A stretch of DNA of 64,000 nt from Curtanaerobium respiraculi (GTDB lineage Bacteria > Actinomycetota > Coriobacteriia > Coriobacteriales > Eggerthellaceae), in NCBI RefSeq assembly GCF_024609215.1, contig NZ_JANIPD030000044.1, positions 1 through 64,000 of the forward strand, in the 5' to 3' direction. The translations under genes and the position numbers were made by a program. Positions 26,052 to 35,108 of the stretch are shown here, piece by piece. The notes beneath the pieces are model-generated. The model made no database searches and was not told where the DNA came from. It saw nothing but the letters and a program-made list of their open reading frames with translations. Numbering within the stretch: the first letter of the stretch is position 1; each line of letters begins with the position of its first letter.

Positions 26052-27686
26052 ATGATCGACGAAATGCACGTGCGCGATATCGCGCTGATCGAAGACGCCG
26101 CGCTCGCGCCGGCGCGCGGCCTCACCGTAATCACCGGCGAGACGGGCGCGGGCAAGACGGCCCTGCTCTCCGCGTTGAAACTGCTGGTGGGCGAACGGGC
26201 GGACGCAACGATGGTGCGGCAGGGAACGGCCCGGGCATCCGTTGAGGGACGCGTCTTCTCCGGAGTAGGGGATGTCGAGGGGACGGTCGCTGAGCGCACG
26301 CTCTCCGCCGACGGCAGGAGTCGCGTCCATATCAACGGGTCGATCGGTAGCGTGCGCCAGTTGGCGGAACTCGTGGGATCGACCGTCGACCTCTGCGGGC
26401 AGCATGAGCACCAGCGCCTGATGAGGCCCGCGAACCACCGTGCCATGCTGGATACTTGGGTGGCCGGCGATATAGAACGGGCGGCGAACGCCTATCGGGA
26501 TGCCTGGGCGAGTGCGAAGGCGGCGGCCGACGCCGTGGAGACGATCCGCGCTGCGGGCGATCTGGGCAGCGAAGCGCTCGACCAGGCGCGGTACACGCTC
26601 AACCGCATTGCAGAGACAAACCCCCAAGGCGGGGAATACGAGGAGATCCTGGAAAAACTGCCCCTGCTCGAGAACGCCGAATCTCTGCTGCAAGCCACCG
26701 GCGGCGCCCACGAGGCGCTTTCAGGGGAAGCGAGAGCGCTTGATGCGATCGGGCAAGCCGTCACGCTGTTGGAGGGCATGGCGGAAGTTGACGGATCCCT
26801 GGGAGAGGCGGCGCAAAGCCTGCGCGAGGCATCGTATGTGGTCGAAGACGTCGCACGCGACATGGGCGCCTACGCGGACACCGTCGAATACGACCCCCAA
26901 GCGCTCGCGCAGATGCAGGAGCGCATCAGCCAGCTGCAGATGCTCATGCGCACCTGGGGTCCCACCATGGACAACGTATTCGAGGCCTGGGATGAAGCAC
27001 GCCAGACGATCTCTGCGGTGGAGGGATTCGAGAAAAACCTCGCGAAAGCCCAGGCAGCACAGCAGGATGCCGAAGAGCGCTTGGCAGCCGCCGCTGCCGA
27101 ACTGCACAGCGCGCGCCGCGATGCCGCACCGAAATTCGCCGATGCCGTCACAAAGCAGATGGCGCGCCTTGAGCTGGGCAGTGCCCAGCTGGTCTGCTCG
27201 GTCGAGAAGCAAAACCGGGAACGCTGGACGGCGGAAGGGCCCGATGCCGTCGAATTCCTTTTCAAGCCAGGTTCCGGCATGCAGGCGCGTCCGCTCGCCA
27301 AGATCGCTTCCGGCGGCGAGGTCAGCCGCGTCATGCTCGCCATCAAGGTGGTTCTTGGGAGCGCCGACAGCGTGGAAACGCTCGTGTTCGACGAAGTGGA
27401 TGCGGGCGTCGGCGGTGCCACGGCGCGCAGCCTCGCCGATGTGTTGCAGGACTTGGCGGAAACGCACCAGGTGATCGTTGTCACCCATCTCGCCCAAGTC
27501 GCCGTGCGAGGCACGGTCCACTACACGGTTGTGAAATCGGACGGCGCGCAGCCGGTCACCACATTGGAAGCGGTGGAAGGAGAGGCACGCGAGCGGGAAA
27601 TCGCCCGCATGCTCTCCGGCGATGCTTCGGAAGCGTCGCTCGCCCACGCGCGGAAGCTGCTTGCGGAAGCCGAGCGAGCGCGCTGA
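26052..27686 (+). CDS. recN: DNA repair protein RecN
   Basis: This 544-aa SMC-like ATPase acts in double-strand-break repair. It has an N-terminal Walker A (TGETGAGKTALLSALKLL), a long coiled-coil middle (about 150-370; Glu/Ala/Gln-rich) and a C-terminal half with signature KIASGGEVSRVMLAIK, Walker B TLVFDEVDAGVGGATA and VVTHLAQVA. The ATG at 26052 follows a strong GCAGGAGG; a -10-like TACAAT is at 25992-25997. The last codons (LLAEAERAR) and stop lie in DNA shared with a repeat near 34660, so the C-terminus may have been remodelled by that element. Confidence 0.95.
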   Translation: MIDEMHVRDIALIEDAALAPARGLTVITGETGAGKTALLSALKLLVGERADATMVRQGTARASVEGRVFSGVGDVEGTVAERTLSADGRSRVHINGSIGSVRQLAELVGSTVDLCGQHEHQRLMRPANHRAMLDTWVAGDIERAANAYRDAWASAKAAADAVETIRAAGDLGSEALDQARYTLNRIAETNPQGGEYEEILEKLPLLENAESLLQATGGAHEALSGEARALDAIGQAVTLLEGMAEVDGSLGEAAQSLREASYVVEDVARDMGAYADTVEYDPQALAQMQERISQLQMLMRTWGPTMDNVFEAWDEARQTISAVEGFEKNLAKAQAAQQDAEERLAAAAAELHSARRDAAPKFADAVTKQMARLELGSAQLVCSVEKQNRERWTAEGPDAVEFLFKPGSGMQARPLAKIASGGEVSRVMLAIKVVLGSADSVETLVFDEVDAGVGGATARSLADVLQDLAETHQVIVVTHLAQVAVRGTVHYTVVKSDGAQPVTTLEAVEGEAREREIARMLSGDASEASLAHARKLLAEAERAR

Positions 27687-27757
27687 CGTGCGCGAACGGG
27701 GATCGATCCGCTCCGGCGCCAGCATGTCGTCCTTGGGCTGGCGGAATTCATCAGCGG
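27663..27757. repeat. MITE-like repeat copy at the 3' end of recN
   Basis: About 90 bp here matches 34650-34752 closely, including GCGCGAACGGGGATC and CCGCTCCGGCGCCAGCATG. Its right end GGCGGAATTCATCAG (27740-27754) is the exact reverse complement of 34607-34621. The left terminal repeat is missing, so this copy looks truncated and fused to recN. Confidence 0.7.
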
Positions 27758-27802
27758 TTCCGCAGCGCCTGCACAACCCGGAAATATCGAAGCGCGAATC
27801 CG

Positions 27803-28813
27803 CTACACCACGATATGCGGGCCCGGCGGTGCAATGCGATACCGTGCCGACCCGTCATCGTCAATGCGCCGCTGCGCCCTGCCCTGGTCACAGAGCTCCT
27901 CGAAGTACGCGAGCAGCTTGGTCAAGCGGAACGCCTGCTCAACAGTGGAGAACGTCGCGAAGCCGCCCACGCGGTAGCCGTAGAACACCCGGGCGAATTC
28001 GGCCGCCGTCATCCACTCGTCGCGCGCGGCCAGGATATCGCCCGCCTTCTTCACGATCTTCCCGAAGCTGTCCTCGATGCCGTCGATCACCTCGTCGATC
28101 GCCTGCTCGCCGAACACGGGATGCAAATGCGCTGGGAACATGACGCGAGGATGTAACGCGCGCACCGCCTCCAGCGACTCGTGGAAGCGCTCCATGTCGT
28201 GCCGATCGAGCCGCATGGACGTCACCGCGGGCACGATGCCGTCGATGATCTGATCCCCCGTGAACACGATGCCGGTCTCCTCTTCGTAGAGCCCGCCGTG
28301 CCCTTTCGCATGGCCTGCGAACTCGATAACCCGGAACGTGCGCGAGCCGATGCGCACGGTTTCCCCCGCATCGAGCTTCTCGATGGGATGCCCGATCGCA
28401 GCCTCCGACGCATTTGCATCGATCTGATGGTACGTCCTCCGATGCGAAGGACCCGCCTCGAATCCGGCGAGCCGGAACACGTCGGCGGGGTCGAACGGCT
28501 CCCCCTCGTTCCTGCTGCGCCGCATCTCCAACCGCGCCCCTTCGCTGGCGAGTTGGCTCGCATTGCCCGTGTGGTCTCGGTGCAGGTGCGTCAACCAGAG
28601 CGTCGTGCGGTTGGCGGGAACGCCGACCTCGTCGAGCAGGCGGTACGAGCATTCGTTCTCGCCTGCGCCCGCATCGACCAACAGCGCCTCCCCTTCCGAT
28701 TCGACCACGTACAGGGAAAGGAACCCGGCGGAAAAGGGCTGGGTGGTCCCGAAGACGCCCTTCGCCCAGCAGAGAACCTCCTGATTTCCAACGGTTTCCA
28801 CTTCTTTCGGCAT
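27803..28813 (-). CDS. Metallo-beta-lactamase-fold hydrolase
   Basis: This 336-aa protein has the MBL metal motif THLHRDHTGNA (HxHxDH) near residues 78-88, a second metal histidine in EFAGHAKGHGG, the bridging Asp in VFTGDQIID and a later His in FPAHLHPVF. The C-terminal tail (about 240-336) has a helical winged-helix-like segment (EWMTAAEFARVFYGYR), as in MBL proteins acting on thioesters or lactones. The start MPKEVETVG at 28813 was chosen over a longer frame. It is divergent from the rib operon; the promoter region is shared. Confidence 0.85.
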   Translation of the reverse strand: MPKEVETVGNQEVLCWAKGVFGTTQPFSAGFLSLYVVESEGEALLVDAGAGENECSYRLLDEVGVPANRTTLWLTHLHRDHTGNASQLASEGARLEMRRSRNEGEPFDPADVFRLAGFEAGPSHRRTYHQIDANASEAAIGHPIEKLDAGETVRIGSRTFRVIEFAGHAKGHGGLYEEETGIVFTGDQIIDGIVPAVTSMRLDRHDMERFHESLEAVRALHPRVMFPAHLHPVFGEQAIDEVIDGIEDSFGKIVKKAGDILAARDEWMTAAEFARVFYGYRVGGFATFSTVEQAFRLTKLLAYFEELCDQGRAQRRIDDDGSARYRIAPPGPHIVV

Positions 28814-28880
28814 GGATGCCCTCCCTTGCAATCGATTGGCCCATGGTACACCTCCCGCGCGGGCAGGTGGAAATCTCCGG

Positions 28881-28909
28881 TTGCACGATACACGAAGTGC
28901 GCCTATACT
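28881..28909 (+). promoter_or_regulatory. sigma-70-type promoter of the riboflavin operon
   Basis: TTGCAC (28881-28886), a 17-bp spacer and TATACT (28904-28909) give a near-consensus promoter ending about 12 bp before the FMN riboswitch. Confidence 0.75.
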
Positions 28910-28921
28910 TCCCGCAGAGCA

Positions 28922-29049
28922 ACTGTTCAGGGCGAGGTGAGATTCCTCACTGGCGGTAACGGCATCGCGCCGGAGTCCGCGACCCTTCGCAAGAAGGCTG
29001 ATCTGGTGAAAATCCAGGACCAACGGTTACAGTCCGGATGGAAGAGCAG
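28922..29049 (+). promoter_or_regulatory. FMN riboswitch (RFN element)
   Basis: The conserved RFN blocks are all present in order: TTCAGGGCGAGGTGAGATTC, CACTGGCGGTAA, GTCCGCGACCC, CTGATCTGGTGAAAATCC, GGACCAACGGTTACAGTCC and GGATGGAAGAG. The element ends directly at the ribD RBS, so FMN binding probably controls translation initiation by hiding the AGGAGG, as is usual in actinobacteria. Confidence 0.96.
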
Positions 29050-29057
29050 GAGGCACG

Positions 29058-30194
29058 ATGGCTACCCCATCTGCATTCGACGCGCATATGATGCGCCGCG
29101 CAATCAACCTTGCGGCGACGGCCGCAGGTTGGACGAACCCCAATCCTTTGGTCGGCGCCGTCCTCGTGCGCGATGGCCGCATCATCGGCGAAGGCTGCCA
29201 TGAGCGCTACGGCAAGCCCCACGCAGAGCGCAACGCCCTTTCCCACTGCACGGAAGACCCGACGGGCGCCACCCTGTACGTGACGCTCGAACCGTGCAAC
29301 CACACCGGCAAGCAACCGCCGTGCACCGACGCGATTCTCGAAGCGGGCATCGTCCGCGTGGTGGTGGGATCGCGCGACCCGAACCCCTTGGTGGCGGGAC
29401 GGGGCAACCAGCGGCTGCGCGATGCGGGCATCCGCGTGGACACCGACGTCCTGAAAGAAGAATGCGACGCGCTGAACCCCATCTTTTTCCATTTCATCAC
29501 GCGGAAACGCCCCCTCGTGGTCGCGAAATGGGCGATGACGATGGACGGCAAGGTCGCTACCCGCACGGGCGATGCGCGTTGGGTGTCCGGAGACGCTTCG
29601 CGCGGCGATTGCCACGACCTGCGCCACCGTTTGGCGGCGGTCATGGTCGGCGCGGGCACGGTGGCGGCCGATGACCCTGCGCTCACGGCACGCCGCGGCG
29701 TCCCCAGCAACCAGCCGCTGCGCGTCGTGTGCAGCTCCGCCGGCAGCCTGCCCGCAGGATGCAATCTTTTGAGGACCGCCGGCAAAGCGCCCCTTCTGAT
29801 CGCCTGCGTCGAGAGTCGGGCGCTGCGGCCGCCCATGGTTGCGCCCGAGCAGATCCTCCCCCTGCCGGCAGACGGAAGCGGCAGGCCCAGCCTCCCCCAT
29901 CTGATGGACGAGTTGGGACGCCGCGGAATCGACTCCGTGCTCGTGGAGGGCGGCCCCACCCTGCATGCGTCGCTATTCGAGGCGGACCTGGTGGACGAGG
30001 TAATCATCTACCTCGCACCGAAGGTCTGCGGCGGAGCGTCAGCCCCCTCCCCCATCGGGGGATTCGGCGCAAAGCTGATGACCGATGCGCAGACGTGGCG
30101 CCTTGCCCGCACCGAGCAGTTAGGGGACGACCTGAAGCTCGTATACCACCGCGCGGGAGCTCCTGGGAATGCAAGACAGCGGAAGGAGGCCTAG
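29058..30194 (+). CDS. ribD: Bifunctional diaminohydroxyphosphoribosylaminopyrimidine deaminase / reductase
   Basis: This 378-aa enzyme performs steps two and three of riboflavin synthesis. The N-terminal deaminase domain (about 1-145) has the zinc motifs PHAERNAL and PCNHTGKQPPC. The C-terminal reductase (about 150-365) has KWAMTMDGKVATRTGDARWVSG-like NADPH contacts and the VEGGPTLHASLF motif. The ATG at 29058 follows AGGAGG. It is the first gene of the ribDEBAH operon under the FMN riboswitch; its stop directly abuts the ribE start. Confidence 0.96.
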   Translation: MATPSAFDAHMMRRAINLAATAAGWTNPNPLVGAVLVRDGRIIGEGCHERYGKPHAERNALSHCTEDPTGATLYVTLEPCNHTGKQPPCTDAILEAGIVRVVVGSRDPNPLVAGRGNQRLRDAGIRVDTDVLKEECDALNPIFFHFITRKRPLVVAKWAMTMDGKVATRTGDARWVSGDASRGDCHDLRHRLAAVMVGAGTVAADDPALTARRGVPSNQPLRVVCSSAGSLPAGCNLLRTAGKAPLLIACVESRALRPPMVAPEQILPLPADGSGRPSLPHLMDELGRRGIDSVLVEGGPTLHASLFEADLVDEVIIYLAPKVCGGASAPSPIGGFGAKLMTDAQTWRLARTEQLGDDLKLVYHRAGAPGNARQRKEA

Positions 30195-30857
30195 ATGTTC
30201 ACCGGCATCATCGAAGAGATCGGCACCGTCGAGCGCGTTCTTTCCGGAGCGCGCGCAGGCAGCATCACCATCGCTGCGGCGCGTGTGCTCGAAGACGCGC
30301 ACGCGGGGGACAGCATCGCGGTCAACGGGGCCTGCCTCACCGTCACCTCCTTCGACGCGCGGTCCTTCACCGCCGACGTCATGCCCGAAACGCTGCGCCG
30401 CACCGGACTGGGGCAGCTCCATGCGGGCGACCCGGTCAACTTGGAACGTGCCATGGCCGCCGACGGGCGCTTCGGGGGGCATATCGTCTCCGGCCACATC
30501 GACGGCACGGGGCGCATCGCCCGCATCGCCCGTGAGCAGAACGCCCGCATACTGCGCATCGAGACCACGCCGGCCATCTGCTCCCTCATCGTGGAGAAGG
30601 GGTCGATCGCCATCGATGGCACCAGCCTGACCGTCGCCACCGTCGAGCGGGACGCCTTCACCGTCAGCATCATCCCCCATACCGTGGAGGCGACCGCGCT
30701 GCTGCGCAAACCCGTCGGCACCGTGGTGAACCTTGAAAACGACATCGTGGGCAAATACGTCCAAAAGCTGATTGCCCCGGGGACCGCTCCACCCACCCCC
30801 TCGCCGCCGGGCAAATCCGGACTCACCTTGGATTATTTGCAAGCGAATGGATTTTAA
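30195..30857 (+). CDS. ribE: Riboflavin synthase, alpha subunit
   Basis: This 220-aa enzyme joins two 6,7-dimethyl-8-ribityllumazines into riboflavin. It begins [15 protein letters not shown], the invariant N-terminus, and has two lumazine-binding repeats (about 1-95 and 98-195), each with a [16 protein letters not shown]- or [15 protein letters not shown]-type motif. The start abuts the ribD stop and the RBS GGAAGGAGG lies inside ribD. Confidence 0.95.
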   Translation: MFTGIIEEIGTVERVLSGARAGSITIAAARVLEDAHAGDSIAVNGACLTVTSFDARSFTADVMPETLRRTGLGQLHAGDPVNLERAMAADGRFGGHIVSGHIDGTGRIARIAREQNARILRIETTPAICSLIVEKGSIAIDGTSLTVATVERDAFTVSIIPHTVEATALLRKPVGTVVNLENDIVGKYVQKLIAPGTAPPTPSPPGKSGLTLDYLQANGF

Positions 30858-30867
30858 TAGGAGCATC

Positions 30868-32070
30868 ATGAACACCGTCGAAGAAGCCCTGCACGAACTC
30901 CAGGCCGGCCATATGATCATGGTCGTAGACGACCCCGACCGCGAGAACGAGGGCGACCTTATCTGCGCCGCGCAATACGCCACGCAGGCGAACGTGAACT
31001 TCATGGCGACCCACGCGAAGGGGCTCATCTGCATGCCCATGAGCCCGGACCTCGCCCGCAAGCTGAACTTCCAGCAGATGGTCAGCGAGAACACGGACAA
31101 CCATGAGACCGCCTTCACGGTCTCGATCGACCACGCGAGCACCACCACCGGCATCAGCGCCGCCGAACGCAGCGTCACGGCCCTCAAGACAGTGGAAGAC
31201 GATGCGAAGCCGGAGGATTTCCGCCGGCCCGGTCACATGTTCCCCCTGGTGGCGAAACCCGGCGGCGTGCTGGAGCGCAACGGGCACACCGAGGCCACCG
31301 TCGACCTGCTGCGCCACGCCGGCATGAAGCAGTGCGGCCTGTGCTGCGAGATCATGCGCGACGACGGCACGATGATGCGCACGAGCGAGCTGAAGGGGAA
31401 GGCCGAGGAATGGAACCTGGCGTTCATCAGCATCAAGCAGCTGCAGGACTACTGCCGGGAGCACGACAACCATATGCAGGAGGTGGCGGTAGCCAAGCTG
31501 CCGACCACCTGCGGGGAGTTCCGCATCCACGGGTTCCGCAACGATATCACCGGCGAGGAGCACGTCGCCTTAGTCAAAGGGGACATCGGCAACGGACGCG
31601 ACGTGCTGTGCCGCGTGCACAGCGAATGCTTGACCGGCGACGTGTTCGGAAGCCGCCGCTGCGACTGCGGCGATCAGCTGCACGCGGCCATGCACATGAT
31701 CGAGGAGGAAGGCCGCGGCGTGATCCTGTACATGCGCCAGGAAGGGCGCGGCATCGGGCTGATGAACAAAATCCGCGCCTACGCGCTGCAGGAGCGGGGC
31801 CTGGATACCGTGGAGGCCAACGTCGCCTTGGGATTCGAGCCCGATCTGCGCGAATATTGGAGCGGCGCGCAGATCCTGCGCAACCTGGGCTGCCGCACCA
31901 TCCGCCTGCTCACCAACAACCCCGACAAGGTATACGGGCTGGGTGGATTCAACCTGGAGATCGTCGAGCGCGTTCCCATCGAGATCGAACCGCAAGACGA
32001 CGACCGTGCCTATCTGCAGACGAAGGCCGACAAAATGGGCCACGTCTTCGAAACCATACTGAACGATTAG
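30868..32070 (+). CDS. ribBA: Bifunctional 3,4-dihydroxy-2-butanone-4-phosphate synthase / GTP cyclohydrolase II
   Basis: This 400-aa fusion makes both precursors of riboflavin. The N-terminal DHBP synthase domain (about 1-200) has the acidic loop [11 protein letters not shown] and the HTEATVDL motif. The C-terminal GTP cyclohydrolase II domain (about 205-400) has the zinc-binding [15 protein letters not shown] (three Cys), the catalytic [11 protein letters not shown] and [12 protein letters not shown]. The ATG at 30868 follows AATAGGAGCATC. Confidence 0.96.
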   Translation: MNTVEEALHELQAGHMIMVVDDPDRENEGDLICAAQYATQANVNFMATHAKGLICMPMSPDLARKLNFQQMVSENTDNHETAFTVSIDHASTTTGISAAERSVTALKTVEDDAKPEDFRRPGHMFPLVAKPGGVLERNGHTEATVDLLRHAGMKQCGLCCEIMRDDGTMMRTSELKGKAEEWNLAFISIKQLQDYCREHDNHMQEVAVAKLPTTCGEFRIHGFRNDITGEEHVALVKGDIGNGRDVLCRVHSECLTGDVFGSRRCDCGDQLHAAMHMIEEEGRGVILYMRQEGRGIGLMNKIRAYALQERGLDTVEANVALGFEPDLREYWSGAQILRNLGCRTIRLLTNNPDKVYGLGGFNLEIVERVPIEIEPQDDDRAYLQTKADKMGHVFETILND

Positions 32071-32122
32071 CGAAACGAAAAACGGCGCGCGGGATTCGGG
32101 CGCCCCAAAGAAAGGAATCGCC

Positions 32123-32596
32123 ATGGCCGTCACCACCCTCGAGGGAAATGCCTACGCAAGCGGCATCCGCGTGGGAATCGTCTGCGCGCGCTTCAACGAG
32201 ATCATCACCAACAAGCTCCTGGGCGGAGCCCTCGACGGGCTTCACCGCCATTCCGTGGAGGAGGAGCAGGTGACCGTCGCCTGGGTGCCCGGCGCATTCG
32301 AGATGCCCGTGATCGCGCAAAAGATGGCGCAATCCGGGGAATACGACGCCGTCATCTGCCTGGGAGCCGTCATCCGCGGCGCGACGAGCCACTACGACGT
32401 CGTAGTGAACGAGGTCGGCAAGGGCATCGCCCAAGCGTCTTTGAAAACCGGGGTGCCCGTGATGATGGGCGTGCTGACGACCGACACCATCGAGCAGGCG
32501 ATCGAACGCGCCGGCAGCAAGGCGGGCAACAAGGGCTTCGAATGCGCGGTCGGCGCCATTGAGATGGCGAACCTCATACGCGCCCTCGGCAAGTAA
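32123..32596 (+). CDS. ribH: 6,7-dimethyl-8-ribityllumazine synthase
   Basis: This 157-aa protein catalyses the penultimate step and normally forms pentamers or 60-mers. Motifs are [42 protein letters not shown] (with the catalytic His) and [11 protein letters not shown]. The ATG at 32123 has AAAGGAATCGCC upstream. It closes the rib operon; a GGCGGTT...AACCGCC hairpin follows at 32612-32653. Confidence 0.96.
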   Translation: MAVTTLEGNAYASGIRVGIVCARFNEIITNKLLGGALDGLHRHSVEEEQVTVAWVPGAFEMPVIAQKMAQSGEYDAVICLGAVIRGATSHYDVVVNEVGKGIAQASLKTGVPVMMGVLTTDTIEQAIERAGSKAGNKGFECAVGAIEMANLIRALGK

Positions 32597-32611
32597 ACCC
32601 GGTCCGCACCC

Positions 32612-32653
32612 GGCGGTTGCGTCCGTAGGACTTGCCTTATGGACGTAACCGCC
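32612..32653 (+). terminator. Hairpin terminator of the rib operon
   Basis: GGCGGTTGCGTCC pairs with GGACGTAACCGCC (one mismatch) around a 16-nt loop, 15 bp after the ribH stop. No clear T-run follows, so it may be a weak or Rho-assisted site. Confidence 0.55.
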
Positions 32654-32867
32654 CGCTCGCGCATCGGGACGCGGTTGCCGCTGTTCCCGAGGATCCCTTA
32701 TCGCCAATTCCGCCCCGGCCTTCAGGCTGAAAGAAGGCCCAGAGCCTGCGGCACCGCGGGCGAGATGCCCCCCGATTCGCGCATGGTATCTGGAACCTGA
32801 CGCCCCGCCTGCGAAAACCTCCTCGTCGCGCCTATAATGGGCTCTCGTTCATGATAAGGAGTTTCAT

Positions 32868-33536
32868 ATGGGCACATCGAACATTCGCACCATCGTCTTC
32901 GACTACGACGGCACGCTGCACGACTGCCTCGTCATATTCGGCCAGGCGTTCCAGCGGGCATGGGATAACCTCGCCGCAGCGGGCCATGTCGAGCCGCACG
33001 TGTTCACAGAGGCGGAACGCGCCTCCTGCATCGGTCTCACGTACAAGGAGCTATGGAGCGGCTTGGTGCCGGACCTTCCGGAAAAGATCTGGATGCCCGA
33101 GGCCCAGGAGATCACGAACAAGATGCTGCAGCTGATCGAAGACGGGACCGCCCGGCTGTACCCCGGCGTGCCCGAAATGCTGCAGCGCCTGAAAGACGAC
33201 GGCTTCACATTGGTGTTCCTGAGCAACTGCCGCATTCCGTACCGGGATGCGATGCGGAAGCGTTTCAGCCTGGATCGGTGGTTCTCCGCATATTTCGCGG
33301 GAGAGGAGTACGATTTCGCCCCGAAGGCGGATATCTTCAAACAGCACATCGAACCCGCCTTCCCCGGCGGCTTCGTGTTCGTCGGCGACCGCTACAAGGA
33401 CATCGCAGCCGCATTCGCCAACGACATGCCCTGCGTCGGATGCACCTATGGGTTCGGTACCCGCGAAGAATTGGCGGGTGCGACGGCGCTGGCCGACTCC
33501 CCCAGCCAGATTGCGGGTATCATAGAAGCCCTGTAG
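32868..33536 (+). CDS. HAD-family hydrolase, phosphoglycolate phosphatase-like
   Basis: This 222-aa phosphatase has FDYDGTLHD (nucleophile and acid Asp) near residues 11-19, a helical cap domain (about 22-95), motif II LVFLSNCR and motif III/IV GFVFVGDRYKDIAAAFAND. The pattern fits Gph/PGMB-type HADs acting on small sugar phosphates. A TATAAT -10 box is at 32833-32838, 29 bp upstream of the start, so it has its own promoter after the rib operon. Confidence 0.88.
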   Translation: MGTSNIRTIVFDYDGTLHDCLVIFGQAFQRAWDNLAAAGHVEPHVFTEAERASCIGLTYKELWSGLVPDLPEKIWMPEAQEITNKMLQLIEDGTARLYPGVPEMLQRLKDDGFTLVFLSNCRIPYRDAMRKRFSLDRWFSAYFAGEEYDFAPKADIFKQHIEPAFPGGFVFVGDRYKDIAAAFANDMPCVGCTYGFGTREELAGATALADSPSQIAGIIEAL

Positions 33537-33620
33537 GCTTCTTTCGCAAGGGATTCCGATGGTAACCGATCGCTGCCCAATCCGCATCCGGCGCCATGCG
33601 GCGCGGGAAGGCGGCCGCAT

Positions 33621-34610
33621 ATGATCTTCTATTTCAGCGCCACGGGCAATTCGCTCGAGGCGGCGCGCACCATCGCGTCCGTCAGCCACGATGCGCTGGT
33701 GGATATCGGGCGGGCCGTCAAAACGAGCCGCTTCACCTTCCCGGTCGAGCAGGGCACCAACCTGGGGTTCGTGGTTCCCACATACGCATGGAGCACCCCG
33801 CGCATCGTCGACGATTTCGTTCGGAACCTCGAGTTCACCACCCCCAACGGCAACCCGTTCGTACCCGGTTACTCCTTTGTCATCCTCACCTGCGGCAGCT
33901 TCGTGGGGAATGCGGCGCGCTTCCTCGAGAAACTGCTGAGGAAACACCAGGGCATCCGACTCGATTCCACGTTCTCGATCCAGAACGTCGACAGCTGCAT
34001 CTTCCTCATGGGGCCCGGAAGCCCGAAGCGGCAGGAGAAGCTTCAGCGCAGCGCCCATTCCGCCGCCCGCGCCATCGGCTATCTCGTCGATGGCAAACGC
34101 ATCACGCGGCAGGAGAGGCGAACCGCCATCGGAGCGCTTATGTCGGTATTTACCTGCCACGAGAATAAGGCGGTGAGCACGAAACCCTTCAGCGTCGACG
34201 GGGAGGCGTGCATCCATTGCGGACTATGCGAGGAACGCTGCCCCACGAACACCATCCACCTGGAAGAGGGCCTGCCCGTTTGGGAGAGGGGAACCTGCAC
34301 TTGGTGCATGGCATGCGTGCAGCGCTGCCCGACCGCGGCCATCCAGTACGGTGCGAGCACGCGCCGGCGCGCGCGGTACACGCACCCCATCCTCTCCGCC
34401 AGCCCCACCTTCCACAGCGATGCCGTCAAGCAGGTGGACATGTCCATCCCCGACCCCGAGCCCATCGTCGTCGAGCGCTGGGAGGAACCCGAGGTCGAGG
34501 AGGCGGATTTCGACCCGCCGGCGCCCGGGAAGATCGGCGCTTCCCCGAAAGCTGAGGATGCCGACGAAGGGACGGGGGAAGCAGTTCCGAGCCTGCGAGG
34601 AAAGCACTGA
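33621..34610 (+). CDS. EFR1-family flavodoxin/ferredoxin fusion, C-terminally truncated
   Basis: This 329-aa protein has an N-terminal flavodoxin-like fold (MIFYFSATGNSLEAARTIA at about 1-19, then FVVPTYAWSTPRI), and a two-cluster ferredoxin domain in the C-terminal third. The clusters are CIHCGLCEERCPTNTI and CTWCMACVQRCPTAAIQ, both CxxCxxCxxxCP. It is a single-protein electron carrier of the EFR1 type, common in anaerobes. After an acidic stretch the stop at 34608 lies inside a MITE-like repeat. Past that repeat, the same frame runs on with 63 more acidic, Glu/Pro-rich codons to 34961, so the tail was apparently cut off by insertion. Confidence 0.9.
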   Translation: MIFYFSATGNSLEAARTIASVSHDALVDIGRAVKTSRFTFPVEQGTNLGFVVPTYAWSTPRIVDDFVRNLEFTTPNGNPFVPGYSFVILTCGSFVGNAARFLEKLLRKHQGIRLDSTFSIQNVDSCIFLMGPGSPKRQEKLQRSAHSAARAIGYLVDGKRITRQERRTAIGALMSVFTCHENKAVSTKPFSVDGEACIHCGLCEERCPTNTIHLEEGLPVWERGTCTWCMACVQRCPTAAIQYGASTRRRARYTHPILSASPTFHSDAVKQVDMSIPDPEPIVVERWEEPEVEEADFDPPAPGKIGASPKAEDADEGTGEAVPSLRGKH

Positions 34611-34752
34611 TGAATTCCGCCTTGGCCGGGGGCGGCGGGCTGAGTGCCAAAGCGGCGAAAGGCGAGCGAGCGCACTGACACGTGCGCGAACGGGGATCGG
34701 GCCGCTCCGGCGCCAGCATGCCGTCCTCGGGCTGGCGGAATCCGTCAGCGCC
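34607..34752. mobile_element. Small MITE-like element with 15-bp terminal inverted repeats
   Basis: The left end CTGATGAATTCCGCC (34607-34621) and right end GGCGGAATCCGTCAG (34734-34748) are inverted repeats matching 13 of 15. The inner part (34650-34748) matches the DNA at recN's 3' end. It carries no gene. The element supplies the stop codon of the upstream EFR1 gene. Confidence 0.65.
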
Positions 34753-34964
34753 TAGATGCAACCGACGCGGAAGAGACGGCGGAAAGCACCTCAGCGGACG
34801 ACTCCGAGGAAAAGCCCGAGGAAACGAACCCCGGTTCCCCTGCGATGGGCGAGCCGGAGAGGCCTCCCGCAGGCAGCGAAGACGGGGGCGCCGTCGCCGT
34901 CGGAAACCCAGATGCGGAAGATCAAGGGTTGGGAAAGCCGGGGGCGGGAGCCAACGGCTAAGCG
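34753..34964 (+). pseudogene. Severed acidic C-terminal tail of the EFR1 ferredoxin gene
   Basis: In the same frame as the EFR1 gene, codons downstream of the MITE-like element read as a Glu/Asp/Pro/Gly-rich tail (DATDAEETAESTSADDSEEK and on to GLGKPGAGANG) before a TAA at 34962. The composition matches the acidic stretch before the truncation. No start or RBS is present, so it is probably untranslated now. Confidence 0.6.
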
Positions 34965-35078
34965 GGTGCGCGGCGACGGAGGCATCCGTCATCCGCCGTC
35001 CCCGGGCGATCCGTTTCAGGAAAAGGAGAAACGCCGCCGAGCTTTTGCAACGTGACAGCGCTTCTTACCCCATTCGGA

Positions 35079-35096
35079 TAAAAGCGGGGATCCCGC
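35079..35096 (-). terminator. Rho-independent terminator of cysK
   Basis: On the minus strand GCGGGATCCCCGC forms a short stem and is followed by TTTTAT. It lies 13-30 bp after the cysK stop. Confidence 0.75.
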
Positions 35097-35108
35097 CCCG
35101 TCGAGCTC

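Noticed and set aside
34599-34791. Target-site duplication GGAAAGCAC around the MITE-like element
   Set aside because: The second copy lies about 35 bp beyond the right terminal repeat, so it does not directly flank the element.
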